From positions 115,866,375 through 115,930,374 of the forward strand of contig CM034546.1 in NCBI GenBank assembly GCA_020055645.1: DNA of 64,000 bases, in the 5' to 3' direction. Each line of letters begins with the position of its first letter. Position 1 is the first letter of the stretch. Positions 1 through 12,700 of this stretch are shown one piece after another. This DNA is from Tomocerus qinae (Eukaryota; Arthropoda; Collembola; Entomobryomorpha; Tomoceridae). A model generated the notes under the pieces. It searched no databases and was not told the DNA's origin. It saw nothing but the letters and a program-made list of their open reading frames with translations. The translations under genes and the position numbers were made by a program.

Positions 1-3000
1 ATGAGAAGCAGTCAGATTAGTAAATTAAGAAGTTATTGGAAAACCGTTCTCGTACATCATCGAATAAAAATTAAGAAATATAATTATTACAAAACAAAAG
101 TATGCTTGCATGAAGCCTTACAAAGGACGTATTAAGTTGTCTCTGACAATTGGACAGAATTTGTCTTGTTGGGAATAAGGCAGAATATGAATATTTTTGA
201 TAACGAGCAATTTCATCTATTCAAACCAATACTTAAAATGTATGTAAATTACCTTTCAGTCTTCAAAAATCCGGTAGGCAGAAGTATAATTTGTGACTTA
301 GTTAATGTCTTTTCTGTAGCGTGCATAGAATTAAAAGAGTGTGGCTGAAGTGATACTCTAAACTCCCTATTTATACAAATTTGTGAATGTCACCAGATAT
401 TTATAGAACAATTGGAAATTTTTAGATAACATTTTGTAGACTGTGACATATACTTATAAAAAGTGAGTAATGTTCTTAACTTTAAATACATAGGGATTAG
501 CAAGAAATTGTATATACAATAAACTGGGACATTTTATATAATCCTTAGTGAATACAAGGAATTTACTGAGAAACATGTCCATTATTAGACTAAAGTTATA
601 CCACTGCACTGGTAGTGCTGCAGTATACTGCAGAGCAGAAGTAGATTGGAATATAAATCCTACAACACATATCTGTCACTGTTTACAACTTACTTACTTT
701 GTAAAATTAGTTACTTATCTCTACACCTAGTTTTTATATATATTAGAAATATGCACAGGTACCTGCATACCTTACAACATATGCATATAAGCCTAAAACA
801 CATTCTTTACTTAGAATTCTGACGTTTGTGAGCTTCCATTGACCGTAACCTACAGGCAGGGTGCTCTCGGTTGGCTTGCAAACGTTTGGCAGGGTGGTTA
901 CTTGTATTAAAGCTCAATTCAGTTTTGTATAAGTATAAGTAGTTTTATTGTACGTATTTGCTTATTTAAAATTTAACGATTCATTTAAAAACTTGATTTT
1001 GAATTAACATAATATACAGACTACACATTTCTTACTATGCATGAGCATTATTATTATTGTGAAGTTGTAGCATGCTATCCAATTACGACTTCAAGCTCTA
1101 TTCTATACCACAAATCTCACAATAAGTATTCTACCATTTCTCTCTAGTACCTATTTAAATCTAAAGTTAGTCAAATAGTTTTCATTATCCATCTATAATT
1201 TACTTCAATTCAATATGAGTACTATAAAGACAATTTAATACTGAACATGATAAACTTGGGTGTTCTATTTTGCACATCGTATAAGCATAGTGTTAGATAA
1301 CACGTCTGCTCTTAATGATTAGTCTTTATCAACAGTTATTATTTTTTGGTACTACTAACACTGAGCTTACTTATCTGCATGATTAGTATGGTGCAAAATT
1401 GATGGGCTTATAATCGTTAGGCGACAGCATATTTAACTTGATATGTTTTCTCTTTTTTCCTAGATTTAGAAAATATTGCAAGGCAACGTTAGAGTGTTAA
1501 GACTAATCCGGACACTCGACTTCTAACATCTAGAGTAAAAGTTGATAGATTGTACACAATTTTACAGTACTAATAAATAGCAAAACACGTGTAAGGACAA
1601 TTATTATGTCAAAAAAGTACCAACAAAAATAAATTAGCTTTTAGAAATATGTCACTGATCCTTAATCCTTGCTCATGACTATGACAAGAAAATGTGATAA
1701 ACTACATTTTTGCAGTACATTCGCTGGGACGCCTATTAATTATTACGGCATCGAATTTTGTCGTGAGATAACATTGGCAATGCGATTATGGATATCTTAG
1801 AATTCCAATGGAGTCTGGTCTGAATAAAAGGTGCATGAAGTACAGATAATGAGCATATCATAAATGTAGTATCCATTCATCAGTACACCATGATGAGCTC
1901 GTGTTTGCCTAAACCAAAAAAGTCACGTCAAGAAAAATTCAGCCATTGACTACAAAGCAGAAATGATTATCGTAGAAACCAGAAAGCACTAAAAGTACTA
2001 TTAAGTTTTTCTCTGTTACTCGAGCCCGGTTATGGAAAAGGAGCTGGCCATGCGAAGAGTAGACAGAAAATATAGACAAAGTCTAGAACGTATTTTAACC
2101 ATGTGTCAAAGCACGCCGAAATCTTCAATTAGGTTCACCCCATAGAAAAATAAAAATGTAACATTGTAAGACATAAAGCTGGGAGCAGTATAAAGAATAA
2201 CTATAATACAAATCTGTTGGTTCTTTGCCATTTGAAACAGTTGCAGAGAGCAGAGTGGAAATTGAAAGCACGAATTACAGAGAATTTTATGAGGTAATAT
2301 TTTCAAACGGACAAGTACTACACGGAGATTGCAGAAACATAGAAAGTCATGGATGTATACATTTTGAATTCTTTTAGTAGCTGCAACATCACTGCTAGTG
2401 CCTATTTGCAAAAGTACGGACATAACTCTTTCGCATGACTATTTGCAATTACCAACAAAACATAATAGCATGTGGATTGCCTATTTCCACGCAGTGGCTA
2501 CCCTGGCTAAACAGCCTTAAGACAAGACGGTATAAAAAATACTGCATTTTGAAGGCTGTAAAATATGCTGTAAAAGAGATTAATGGACCGAAGCATATTT
2601 TCAGAGTTAAAAGTAACAACTTTTATTGCCTTCTTCACTACTATGACATTCATTTCGTTCCTATTTTCATTCCTCAGGCCTGACGATTTGCAATTTGTTA
2701 CAACTTTTACACACAACATTTGCTAGAGTTCGAATCTAAATCCAAAATGCTTTTACATTTCCTATCACTTTGTATTCACAGAACATCATTTTACTCTCAT
2801 GTTCTTTTTTATGATCGCCCTGATGGTCTTTTCAGTACATTGTGATACGACCCGGCGTGCCTTCAGTAATGGAATGGCTTTTAACCCAAGAGATAGATTC
2901 CTTATCAAAAATTACTATCCCATGACAGCTTATGTTCGTAATTACAAAAACTTTTTATCTCTTACCTGCCTGAAATTAATGTAATAATGAAATCAAATTA

Positions 3001-5648
3001 CTTAGACGCATGTCAGTAATATTTTACTTAATTTTTCCACTTATATTTTGATTCAGGTAATTTTTGTTACAAACTGTTCATTTACAATTGAATATAACAC
3101 TAACTGACTACTGTCGCTTATATGTAGTATATACAGTATTACTTTTGATCTTAGAATTTACTTTTGACGTGCGAAGAGCGTAATTAGTACTAATTATAGT
3201 AGATACAGCACTGGTACAGATTTATATTGACAAATTGAAAACACTGATATTTGATTTTTTAGTACATCTTTCAAAAGTGGATGTGACTGGTTTTGAGAGC
3301 TAGTAGTACCAATAGGTCGAAAAATAAGCGACTCTAATTTAACTAAATAAAGAAACAAAATGCGCCAGTAGGAAGTAAATCCGCAGTATGTGCTTACATT
3401 TTGTACTTTTGCAGAAAACGATATTTTAAAGAGTAGCAATGAATTTGAAGTTAATTATAGATGCGATAGGTTTCTGTAAGAATATACTACAACAGAATAA
3501 GAACAATAGCTTCTCTAATTGACAGGCTTATCTTACGCTTAGCAATAAATCTGAAGTTAACTGCTAAGTTAATGTGTGCTAACAAACCTCATCAGTATAC
3601 AATGTGCAAGTTATAAAAAGGTAAAAGTTTCTGTGAAATCTGCCCCGTCATTTCAAGAGTGACTCCTGGTTCTAAATTCTTACTCTTGCCTTGCTATTTT
3701 ACTGCATAAGCCTTTGAAATTTTTTGTTACAATTTGTTTCAGCGAAGGTGGAGTTTGTAAAGAGTGAAAAAGACAGAAAAGAGAAGATGATAGCATTTTG
3801 GCCAATAGCAGAGCGTGCATCTTCGCAGAGAATTCTTTGCACCGGCTCGTAAGCTCCCACACTCCCTTTTCTTTACTTTCTACTTGTAAGACACTCTCTG
3901 CTGCGCCCACTCCTCTTCCACTCGTTCTTTCCTTTTCTTTTATTTTCTTTCATCCTATTCATCACGCAATTTCCATTCAATAACCGTTCAGACCTGTAAA
4001 AAGATTCATCATTTACTTTGTCACTATTCTTAAGCAACATTACTACAAATCATTTCAGTGATCGCTCTTCCGCTCTTGAGAACATTCATGGAGAAAGTTG
4101 TCTGTTAACAACAAATCTTTTGGTACCTGATCAACTCTTCCAGCGAGCACTTCCAGAAGGTAACAAAACTAATTCACATATTCTTACCTTAAGACAAAAT
4201 AGCTAAAAATTAAGAATTACAATTTGTACCCTCAAGCCAGCATCTAGATTAGTCTACTTCATCTATATTATACATTGAAGTATAAAGCTAGGTTGCATAT
4301 TATCATATTGTGAATTGTCGTTATTATTTACATTTTTCCAATTCTAAATACAGAAATTATTTTAGCATTTTATATTTTGTAATAGCTTTAAAATCATTAT
4401 TCAAGTTATCGTAGGCGAAGAGAAGAGATTGACATATTTAAATGATTTAAGAACTTTCAATCTCCGTTTCTAACTTTCAAGTTGAATTATGAGAATATTT
4501 AACATGACATGAAGACAATGTAGTAAAATATGTACAAGCATATGAACGAGTTGAGATTGTGCATAGAAGAGGGTAGTGTCACTGTTAAGGATGATGAAAA
4601 TTGTTGGGGCATGGTCTAGTGGTAAAAGTGATGGCCATTTTAATTTATAGTTAGCACTCCAGTCGTGCCATAACAATAAAATATGATTTCAAAGTGGTCG
4701 AAATAAATGTTGTAATTGCTAATTAAACTCTTTTATGAACCATAACTTTAATGTAATTGTGATGAGTATGACCGTAGCTCTTGGCAGTAGTAATTTGTCC
4801 TAAATAGGCTTTGTATTGAGGGTACTTACTACTTTTAATGATCCTTCCAACTTCTATCTCACATTAACTTCTTTAGTTTTCTCTCTTTAATCCTGCTAAC
4901 TGTTTGCCTTTTGGGATCTCTACTGGAATTCATACATTTGAGGTTCTCCAGATTTATCCTTTGCTTGAACCATACATGCTCACTCAAATTAGTCTTCATA
5001 GCCAACAAATAATTTGCATCTACCGTCTCAATAACTGTACATTGGCTATGAGAAAGACATCACAAAAATGGTAATGGCCTAACAAAAATGTTTATAAAAT
5101 TGACTGAATGAATTCAGCGAAAAATTAATGATGTACACTGATTCTGGTGTACAAGTAATATATTTCTTAGAAGGAAGAATCTTAAGATACCAAATGTGAC
5201 TGTAATTCGTCTTCTTGCCTATAAAGGTCTAATAGATCACCTTGTGGTAATGGTATTTATAGGTGGCTCATAACTCGATTCAATATACCCCTCTAAATAG
5301 TTGCCTCTAAATAGTTTGTTGTAGGGCATGCATTAGTAAGAACTTAATTGAGATGAAAAGCATGAAAAGTTCTCAGTGTTTTATTTCGCCAACCAGTAGG
5401 CCATTTTAGCCGGCTAAAATAGCTTGTAGCTGAAATGTACAACTTCAGCCACATCAACATATCAAAAAGATTTGTTATTTTGATTAGGCATACAATTTTG
5501 TTAACACTACAATATTTTGATTTATCTATTATAACCTAACCTAACTTAACCAGTTTTTCGTCCAAACCTTTGTACGTGATATTAGGGGCAAATAGTACTT
5601 TAATACAAACTTTAATTACAAATGTACATCTATAATCTATCTACAGAG
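1..5648. other. AT-rich non-coding DNA, no gene recognised
   Basis: All open frames are short, overlap on both strands, and show no protein family. A slightly less AT-rich patch at 3,780-3,990 is open on both strands but not protein-like. An 18-bp perfect palindrome is at 5403-5420. A short CCTAACCTAAC run near 5,533 is too short to be telomeric. Confidence 0.6.
5403..5420. repeat. 18-bp perfect palindrome
   Basis: ATTTTAGCCGGCTAAAAT reads the same on both strands with no spacer. It could be a dimeric protein-binding site or chance. Confidence 0.5.
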
Positions 5649-6149
5649 TATCCATAAAACATGTCAATTTTTAGAAATTTTTTAAAACTCAGAGATGACA
5701 ATTACTTTCAAAAATGTTCACTTATCCTTTAGTAAAATATCTTAATAAACCTAAGTGGGGAAAATGTAAACAAACCAGTGAGTAGTGAGAAATTAAAAAC
5801 CACAGTGCAAGTATTAATAAAATGGTAATCAAATGGCAGAGGCTTAACAAAAGAAACGAAACGGTTCAAGGGATATTGTAACACAATGTTGGCGAGGTCA
5901 TGATTTTTAGATTTCAAAATTCATTTTGAAATCTTTTAGCCATGCATTTATTGGCATTTGAACTTTGAACTCATTCTTGAACCATTACCAATTTATGAAC
6001 ATTTGCACTTTGCACTACCATATACTACTATACTAAGGTTTATAAGAAGAATCTACTAAAACTTTAATTTTTTTAAATGTAACTTCATTCGAATCTTGTC
6101 ATCTCTGAGTTATTAAAAAATGTCTAAAATTGCAAACGTTTCGCGGATA
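5649..6149. mobile_element. foldback / MITE-like element A (about 500 bp, inverted arms)
   Basis: The two ends are inverted copies. The best-kept core is 5668-5700 against 6097-6130, sharing the block around ACTCAGAGATGACA. Weaker pairing continues inward: TTAGTAAAATATCTTAATAAACC against the complement of 6040-6065, and GTGCAA...GGTAAT against 5985-6015. No coding capacity lies inside. This is the structure of a small non-autonomous DNA transposon, aged by substitutions and small gaps. The exact ends and any target duplication were not resolved. Confidence 0.6.
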
Positions 6150-6530
6150 TCATGCACATCAATGAAGGTTAGATCAAAAATACATAAACTACAGGATTAG
6201 TCATTTAAGACAGTATGGGATTTTTACATGTACCTTAATTTCATTAATTTTACAAATGCCTGTGACCAGTTCACACTACTCCATTCTGTTTTCCCAGTAA
6301 GTCGAACGGTAAATAGTCGCATTGGGGTAACGCTTGCAACCTCGGCGACAATGCTTGCCTTCAATTCAGCAATATCTTATGAGCTCTGGTTTCGTAAATA
6401 TTAATTTAAGATGGCCCAAAGGATAAAAACGCCAATTGTCAAAATCTGGCATCTTTTTCCATCCTCATGCCTGTCCAATGACAGAAGGTAAGAGAACTTC
6501 AATTAACGTTTTCATTCGGTCCAATTCAGT

Positions 6531-6600
6531 CATTCGTCCTCACTAGTCCCCATACGTCCTCACTAGTCCACTTCCGTTCCCATTCGTCCTCTTTCTCCTC
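6531..6600. repeat. short degenerate tandem repeat, about 20-bp unit
   Basis: CATTCGTCCTCACTAGTCCC (6531-6550) is followed directly by a copy with two changes (6551-6570), then by partial copies (CATTCGTCCT at 6581, ATTCGATCCTC after it). The tract is pyrimidine-rich. Confidence 0.6.
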
Positions 6601-6626
6601 ATTCGATCCTCTGTCTTAAATGATTA

Positions 6627-6652
6627 ACCCTGTATATCTACAAATACAGGGT
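6627..6652. repeat. small inverted repeat with ACCCTGTAT ends
   Basis: ACCCTGTAT (6627-6635) pairs with ATACAGGGT (6644-6652) around an 8-base loop. The same CAGGG end occurs in the small element at 41791-41880, so this may be a shrunken relic of that type. Confidence 0.4.
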
Positions 6653-6771
6653 ATTTACAATTCTCCTAATTTTTTTGTATTTCTGCAGAATGATTCCTTG
6701 TTTCTATTAAGGTTTTACTTCATACCTGCATAGCAACCACGGGGGACTATCAAAATGCATGTTAAAAAATC

Positions 6772-7094
6772 TTTTACATCGACTATTATAACTTCCGGAG
6801 GATCAGTCTGATTTTTATGGGACCTACATTTTTGGAACCGTGGACTATCAAGGAACAAAAGTTAGCATTCGGAATTTTGATATAGTTGCTTTAAATGGAC
6901 CAAAAACATCAACGTTTTATAAAAAACTAAAAATGACTAATTTTTTTGGGAATTTGATTTTTTTAATGCATTTAAAACAACTATATCAAAATTCCGAATG
7001 CTAACTTTTGTTCCTTGATAGTCCACGGTTCCAAAAATGTAGGTCCCATAAAAATCAGACTGATCCTCCGGAAGTTATAAAAGTCGATGTAAAG
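6772..7094. mobile_element. foldback / MITE-like element B (about 125-bp near-identical arms)
   Basis: Left arm 6772-6897 and right arm 6969-7094 are inverted copies with only a few mismatches, around a 71-bp AT-rich spacer. The arms carry the blocks ACTTCCGGAGGATCAGTCTG and GGTTCC/GGAACC. Near-identity of the arms implies a young or gene-converted structure. RNA from either strand would fold into a long hairpin, a likely small-RNA source. No open frame of interest is inside. Confidence 0.75.
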
Positions 7095-7385
7095 ATATTA
7101 TGATGAATTTTAAATGCATGGAGGTTGACCCGAATTGCTGTTGATGGAATACCGAGGGCATAAGTCAATGCAATTCCAAAAAATTAGTTTCTAGGAAACG
7201 GGGAAGTGTATTATTATAAAGATTTCTATACTGACTTGTAGTAGCATTTCCACCTGTCGTCATTGGCAATGTTATTACTTTAGTACAAAATATTTTTGTT
7301 TGCATCTTTCTTCAATGCATTCATACTTGTATAAGTTTAAGTTATAACCATGGTTGTTATAACTACTATCAAGGATGTCTATTGT

Positions 7386-7514
7386 CCATGTGACATAAAC
7401 GGCCGTCAAGTACAAGCATTGACGCCGTAGTCATAGTGATAATAGTACTAACCAAAGTACTAACCAATAGATTTACAAATACTATACCATAAGACGGCCG
7501 TTTATGTCGCATGG
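7386..7514. repeat. 22-bp inverted repeat around ACGGCCGT
   Basis: 7386-7407 and 7493-7514 are inverted copies with one mismatch, separated by 85 bases. The loop contains a direct repeat of AGTACTAACC. A short palindrome around CCATGG (GTTATAAC arms) lies just 5' at about 7341-7363. This probably belongs to a decayed inverted-repeat transposon. Confidence 0.6.
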
Positions 7515-7915
7515 AATTCATTTTGTTATTGACTTGATAGCATCTTGTTTATCAATATTGAACTGCCAAAACTTTCCCTTGAGGTAGTAGAATGGCCGGG
7601 TAGGTTAACTATGGGGTTTCGGATGTGACAATTGACGGGATAAATTTTGGAAATTATATTTATTTCGTTAGCAACCAACGTAAACTGCGTCCTTAATGTA
7701 TAAATCGGGTCATTTGGCCCGACCCCCAATACACATTGTACGATATTAAAAATCTTTGGTTATAACATTAGTATTTAAGATTCATACAAATTTATAACCC
7801 AGGGATCCAATAGCATCGCTGAACTCAAACTCACGTGAGTAAGTCCTAAGCACAGGTGTGTGCATTGACCAATCAGTGCTAAGTGGTGTGCAACACCGCT
7901 ATATAGGAATGCCTG

Positions 7916-9110
7916 ATCTGTCTGTCTGTCTGTCCGTCTGTCTGTTAGCACGATAACTCAAAAACGTTTTGAGATAATCAACTCAAACTTACTGTACGTG
8001 ATGTAGGGATAAAAAGCGAGGTCGAGTTCGAAAATGGACAAAATCGGACACACCCCCTGACCAGGGGTGGGGTTCGAAAATTAAAAATTAATGTAACTTC
8101 CGTTCTGTGCATCGTAGAAAGTCATGTAATACCTCGGTCGACATCAGAAAGATTTAAAGGACACTATTAAGTAGGTTACAATCATCCCCAAACAGGGGAA
8201 GTGGGTGAAAACCTAAAAACAGCCAAAAATTGACGTAAATTCCGTTTTATTTATCCTAAAAAATCCTGTAATACCTCGTTCGATATCAGAATGATTTCAG
8301 GAACACTATTGAGTAGGTAACAGTCATCCCCCAACAGGGGAAGGGGGTAAAAACAATTGTAAAGAAGGGGGAAGGGGGTAAAAAATTGACGTAAATTACG
8401 TTATACTCGTCCTAAAAAATCATTTAATACCTCGTTCGATATCAGAATGATTTAAGGGACATTATTAAACTAAAATTAGACACTGTTTTACTCTATTGCC
8501 GCTACTTTTTTACATCCATTTGTACATGGTTTATTGACATTGTAGAACGTCATGAGATAGCTTGTTCGAAAAGTTAATTCGTTAGTTCATGTTAAGGGCA
8601 AGTCACACGGGTCAAAATTGTAATTGTAATTGTAATTGTAATTGTAATAGCTTTATTGTCAAACACTATACAGATTCATTATCACATGAAACTGATTTCC
8701 AATAGAGGACAAGTAGGTCGTAGGTCATTGAAAAAATTCACTAAAAACGTCGATAACTCAAAAATGGTTTCAAATAATTAACGCAAACTTACTATGCGTG
8801 ATGAAGGGATGAAAAGCGAGGTCGAGTTTGAAAATGGACAAAATCGGACACACCCCCTGCCTGTGGGCGTGGTCCAAAAATTTGTGTAACTTTAGTTATT
8901 GACATTATAGAACGTCATGAAATGGTTCGTTCGAAAAGTTTATTCGTTAAGCCATGTCAAGGTCAAGTCACACGTGTCAAAATTGATAGAGTAGAGAAAT
9001 CGAAAAAATTCACTAAAAAAGTCAGGTAACGTCAGATAATCAGTTCAAACTTTCTATGCGATTTCACACCACTTTTTTACATCCATTTGAACATGGTTTT
9101 TAATAATAAA
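7916..9110. repeat. complex nested repeat starting with a (CTGT)n tract
   Basis: After an interrupted (CTGT)n run (7917-7945) and TTAGCACGATAACTC come three kinds of module. Module A (7951-8074) recurs 800 bp later at 8751-8880, with ATGGACAAAATCGGACACAC conserved. Module B, with GTAATACCTCG or close variants, occurs three times with anchors at 8131, 8273 and 8429. Module C (GACATTGTAGAACGTCATGA) is at about 8532 and 8898. A (TAATTG)n run is at 8617-8648. No coding frame is present. The arrangement suggests an interspersed repeat that grew by internal duplication. I do not know its family. Confidence 0.65.
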
Positions 9111-9401
9111 ACTTGCCAATTCAAGTAATAGTAATAGCAAAAAGACCTGCGAAGACAACAGTATGTATTGTCTGTAATAAAGTATAGTTTAATTATTATG
9201 GACGTAGGTGAAGTGGCCTGAAACCACTACATATAAAAATGTAGAGGTGATCTGTTCCAAAGAAAAAGTTACATAGGCTCTGGGCTTCGGTTCTAAGTAG
9301 AACTTGTTTTCTCCCATGTAAAGGTTTACAATGGACATCTATAATGTATACAAGACCTGAAATTAATTAAATATGGAGTACAATTTTCAAAAGCCAGTAT
9401 T

Positions 9402-9687
9402 AGAACAGTTCACCTTTTGCTTTGGAACAGTTCACCTCTGTCATTGGAACAGTTCACCTCTGTCATTGGAACAGTTCACCTCTGTCATTGGAACAGTTCA
9501 CCTCTGTCATTGGAACAGTTCACCTCTGTCATTGGAACAGTTCACCTCTGTCATTGGAACAGTTCACCTCTGTCATTGGAACAGTTCACCTCTGTCATTG
9601 GAACAGTTCACCTCTGTCATTGGAACAGTTTACCTCTGTCATTGGAACAGTTTACCTCTGTCATTGGAACAAATCACCTTTTCCTTT
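9402..9687. repeat. 22-bp minisatellite, about 13 units
   Basis: The unit is GGAACAGTTCACCTCTGTCATT, phased at 9424, 9446, 9468 and every 22 bases to 9666. The middle units are identical, with degenerate units at both edges (9402, 9644-9687). Because 22 is not a multiple of three, all three forward frames read the same 22-residue peptide in rotation, so three overlapping open frames of 105-119 codons appear. These are not genes. Confidence 0.95.
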
Positions 9688-9708
9688 TTGGACCAGTTTC
9701 TCAGGCCA

Positions 9709-12700
9709 GTTTACCGTATACCAATATTATAGCTATTGAACTATTTTAAGGTAAAAAATTAACTATTTTACAAGCATATTTTATCAGCTTTATCTGAGAA
9801 ATTTTACTATTAGTGTCAAGTTACATAAACTCATATCAAAACGGGTTGTATCCGTAACTGGAAGTGCATAGATATGCGTACAACGGACGTGATGTCACAT
9901 AGTCACATTTACTAAAAATGTAGCATCAATATTAACTAGGTATTTAGGTATATCTTAGTTTAGAGGATATTAATGCATTAATAAAGTAGCTGCGAGGAGG
10001 ATAGAACGGTATTATGAATAGGAAGGCCATCAATCAGAAGTTGACATGTGACTGACGCATTGGTTTTTTCTTGGCTTTGTCCACGGCCGACAAAAACAAG
10101 AAGCCGAAGGGGTAAAGTCAATTGAAATAAATTACACGCATTCATCATCTTCCAGCTTACGCTAGCAGCAGCAATTACTGATATGGATAACTTCTATTTG
10201 CTACAAGTTAACCTATACACTATACATAGACACTATGCACTATATGCATTATTACCATTCATATCTTCCTAGAGAGTGCAGTACGTACATCAAAGTTATA
10301 AGTGATGGGTCGGTGAGTAACCTGACATCTCAATTATTCTATATCTTGTAAATATGTAATAATACAGACATAAGCATGATTTTTCTATGTGAGAAGACTG
10401 TAAATTATCCGTGTCCAAAATTTCACTTATTTCTTTTATATGCATTGCTTTCACTTCATATCATTCTGATAATAAATACATAAAGTATAGAATTATTGCT
10501 TGATTTTTGAGCATAGGTATGTCCACATCTCTAAATTAGAAGGTACTCCATATAAATGGGAAAACAAACATTGAAGTTAGACATTTATATCTTCCTAACT
10601 AACTATAAACCTATCAACTCCAACTCATTATTGTCCCTTTCTTGGTCAGCTACTCCATTTCCTTAGAATATTTATACTGCATAGCTATGTTATTGTTTGA
10701 TGTGACTAAGTGTGACGAGATTTGATTTACGTTGTGCATTGTAGGTTGAATTGGGAAATTACATGCTCCAAAAAATGTACATCCCTATTCTTGTCAATTT
10801 ATCAATTGATATTGGATTTTCAGTCAATAATATCAAAGTTTGTACCCAAGCAATATAAATTAACAATTTTAATTAATATGAGACATACATACATAGATGT
10901 ATAGGCTGGTGAGTTAATTGCTTCATCAAGTCTACGATATAATAAAGAGATTCTCCTATGCGTTATTGCAGATCATATTATTTTAGATTCCGGCAAGCAG
11001 AGCTTTAATGATATTTTTGTATTAATTTGTAATATATTTGCTTTGTACTAAAGCTTAAGAACGGGGTTAATTAATTAATATGCTTCCGTCATTCAAACAT
11101 TTACATTTGTTGATTGAAAGATGTTGGAAACGTTCCTTTCTAGAATACTTACCTATACAACACTACAGTAAAAAATAAAGTCAATTATATCAAGAATACT
11201 AATTAGAAACAGTTATTTGGTCACTCTGTGTCTTTAAACTAATCTCCAATCAATTGAATATTTTCATAGTCTCATTTCTACATAAATAACAAGTAGAATC
11301 ATGTCATTCGTATGAGTTACCTCTTTCCTAGTTGCTTTGTGCATTCATATCATCATCATAGTAAGTTTTTAATATGGTCAATATCATTGACTACTGGAGT
11401 TGGTGGATGAGTAAGGTGAAGTGCGGCAGACATCCCGTCAGTCAAAAATTAACTTTTCTCTGTCAGTCACTCAGTCAGGTAGTAAGGGAGCGCTTTTTCA
11501 TCCTAATTTATTTACTGCTTACATTACATACACATTAAAAGATACACAGATAGATATGCTATACTAAAAAGGTAAAGCTATGTACCCAACAACGAAGGAA
11601 GTACGTGTACTTGTGTTTGACAGACACACGAGTCCGTTTATTTAGTGGTTCAAAGGACTGACACAGACCAAGTCAACAGTCTAGATAGTCCGTCCACGTC
11701 CACTAAAAGTATTGACCGGTAATTGCAGAACTATCTAAATATAAATATGTATAGAGACAAACATCTAAATCATCTCTGACTAATACTGCAGTATGATGTG
11801 GAACTGATTCGTATTGAAACATGCAACTAGGCGTATACTACTTATACTACAGTGGACAACTATCTATGAAGATTTGTGATTTACTTACTAGTACTGTTTT
11901 TAAGTGAGCAAATAATATTGTCACCATCAATAAGTAATTACATTAAAATGTGGGAACCTTATTTCTAAGGTAAGATACTGTCTAACTAATTCAAATTATA
12001 TTTACAATAAATTAGTAACCACATAATGTGTAGATTTTCTTGACTCCAATATTTACAGAAACCAATGTAATAGCAAATCAATTAAAATGGACATGGGCAA
12101 TATTTATGATGTATACATACATTATATTAGTTTTCTACATTATGGTGTGTCAGGAGTCAGAACATTTTGGTTAGAAATGTTTTGGAAACATTCTCCGTAG
12201 TTTTCGCGACATGGATTAAGAGGGATATTAATCCTACTTTAGATTACAAGTCTGTGTCTCTCCGACATGAAAAGTAGCAATAAAATTACAGATTACGGGA
12301 GTTCATGTAAATGTATATCGAATGCGTTATTTGACAAAACTTTTTGGGGTGTAAGTAGCACTTATGTAATGGTTGTGTCATTTGGTAGGGATTTCGATAA
12401 GAGATGAAGGAAATGAAAGAGCAGGAAAAGAGGCGAGAGGACAGTTAAAATGCTGTCTTGCGTAAAATTGCAAGATGAGAAAACACGCGAGTGAAGAGTT
12501 GTAAACTAAAACGAAGATGAGTGTGCTCTGCATGAAATGTCCCCATCAAAAACCAACTAAACTTGCGAATTGCCAGAATTTCTTCAATAAGATGGATCTG
12601 CAATAAAATAAATGTCTCAAGTGGCACAGGACAAGACATCGTTTACATTACATGCATTGCAAAACGTGCCCATCCAACTATAAAAAGCTTACTGTCCTAT

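Noticed and set aside
4600..4675. tRNA-like stretch (GGTCTAGTGGTAAAAG resembling an A box, with GGCATG/CGTGCC ends)
   Set aside because: No B-box GGTTCGA-type sequence and no good cloverleaf; at most a decayed tRNA-derived repeat.
5530..5552. CCTAACCTAAC run as insect telomere repeat (TTAGG)n
   Set aside because: Only about two units, then decays; far too short.
9373..9749. Three overlapping repeat-peptide frames
   Set aside because: All are readings of the 22-bp minisatellite in three phases.
11830..11855. CGTATACT, matching the start of miR-iab-4-5p as I remember it
   Set aside because: The rest of the mature sequence does not match and no complementary arm follows, so no precursor hairpin. 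I found no convincing iab-4 or iab-8 in the window by eye.
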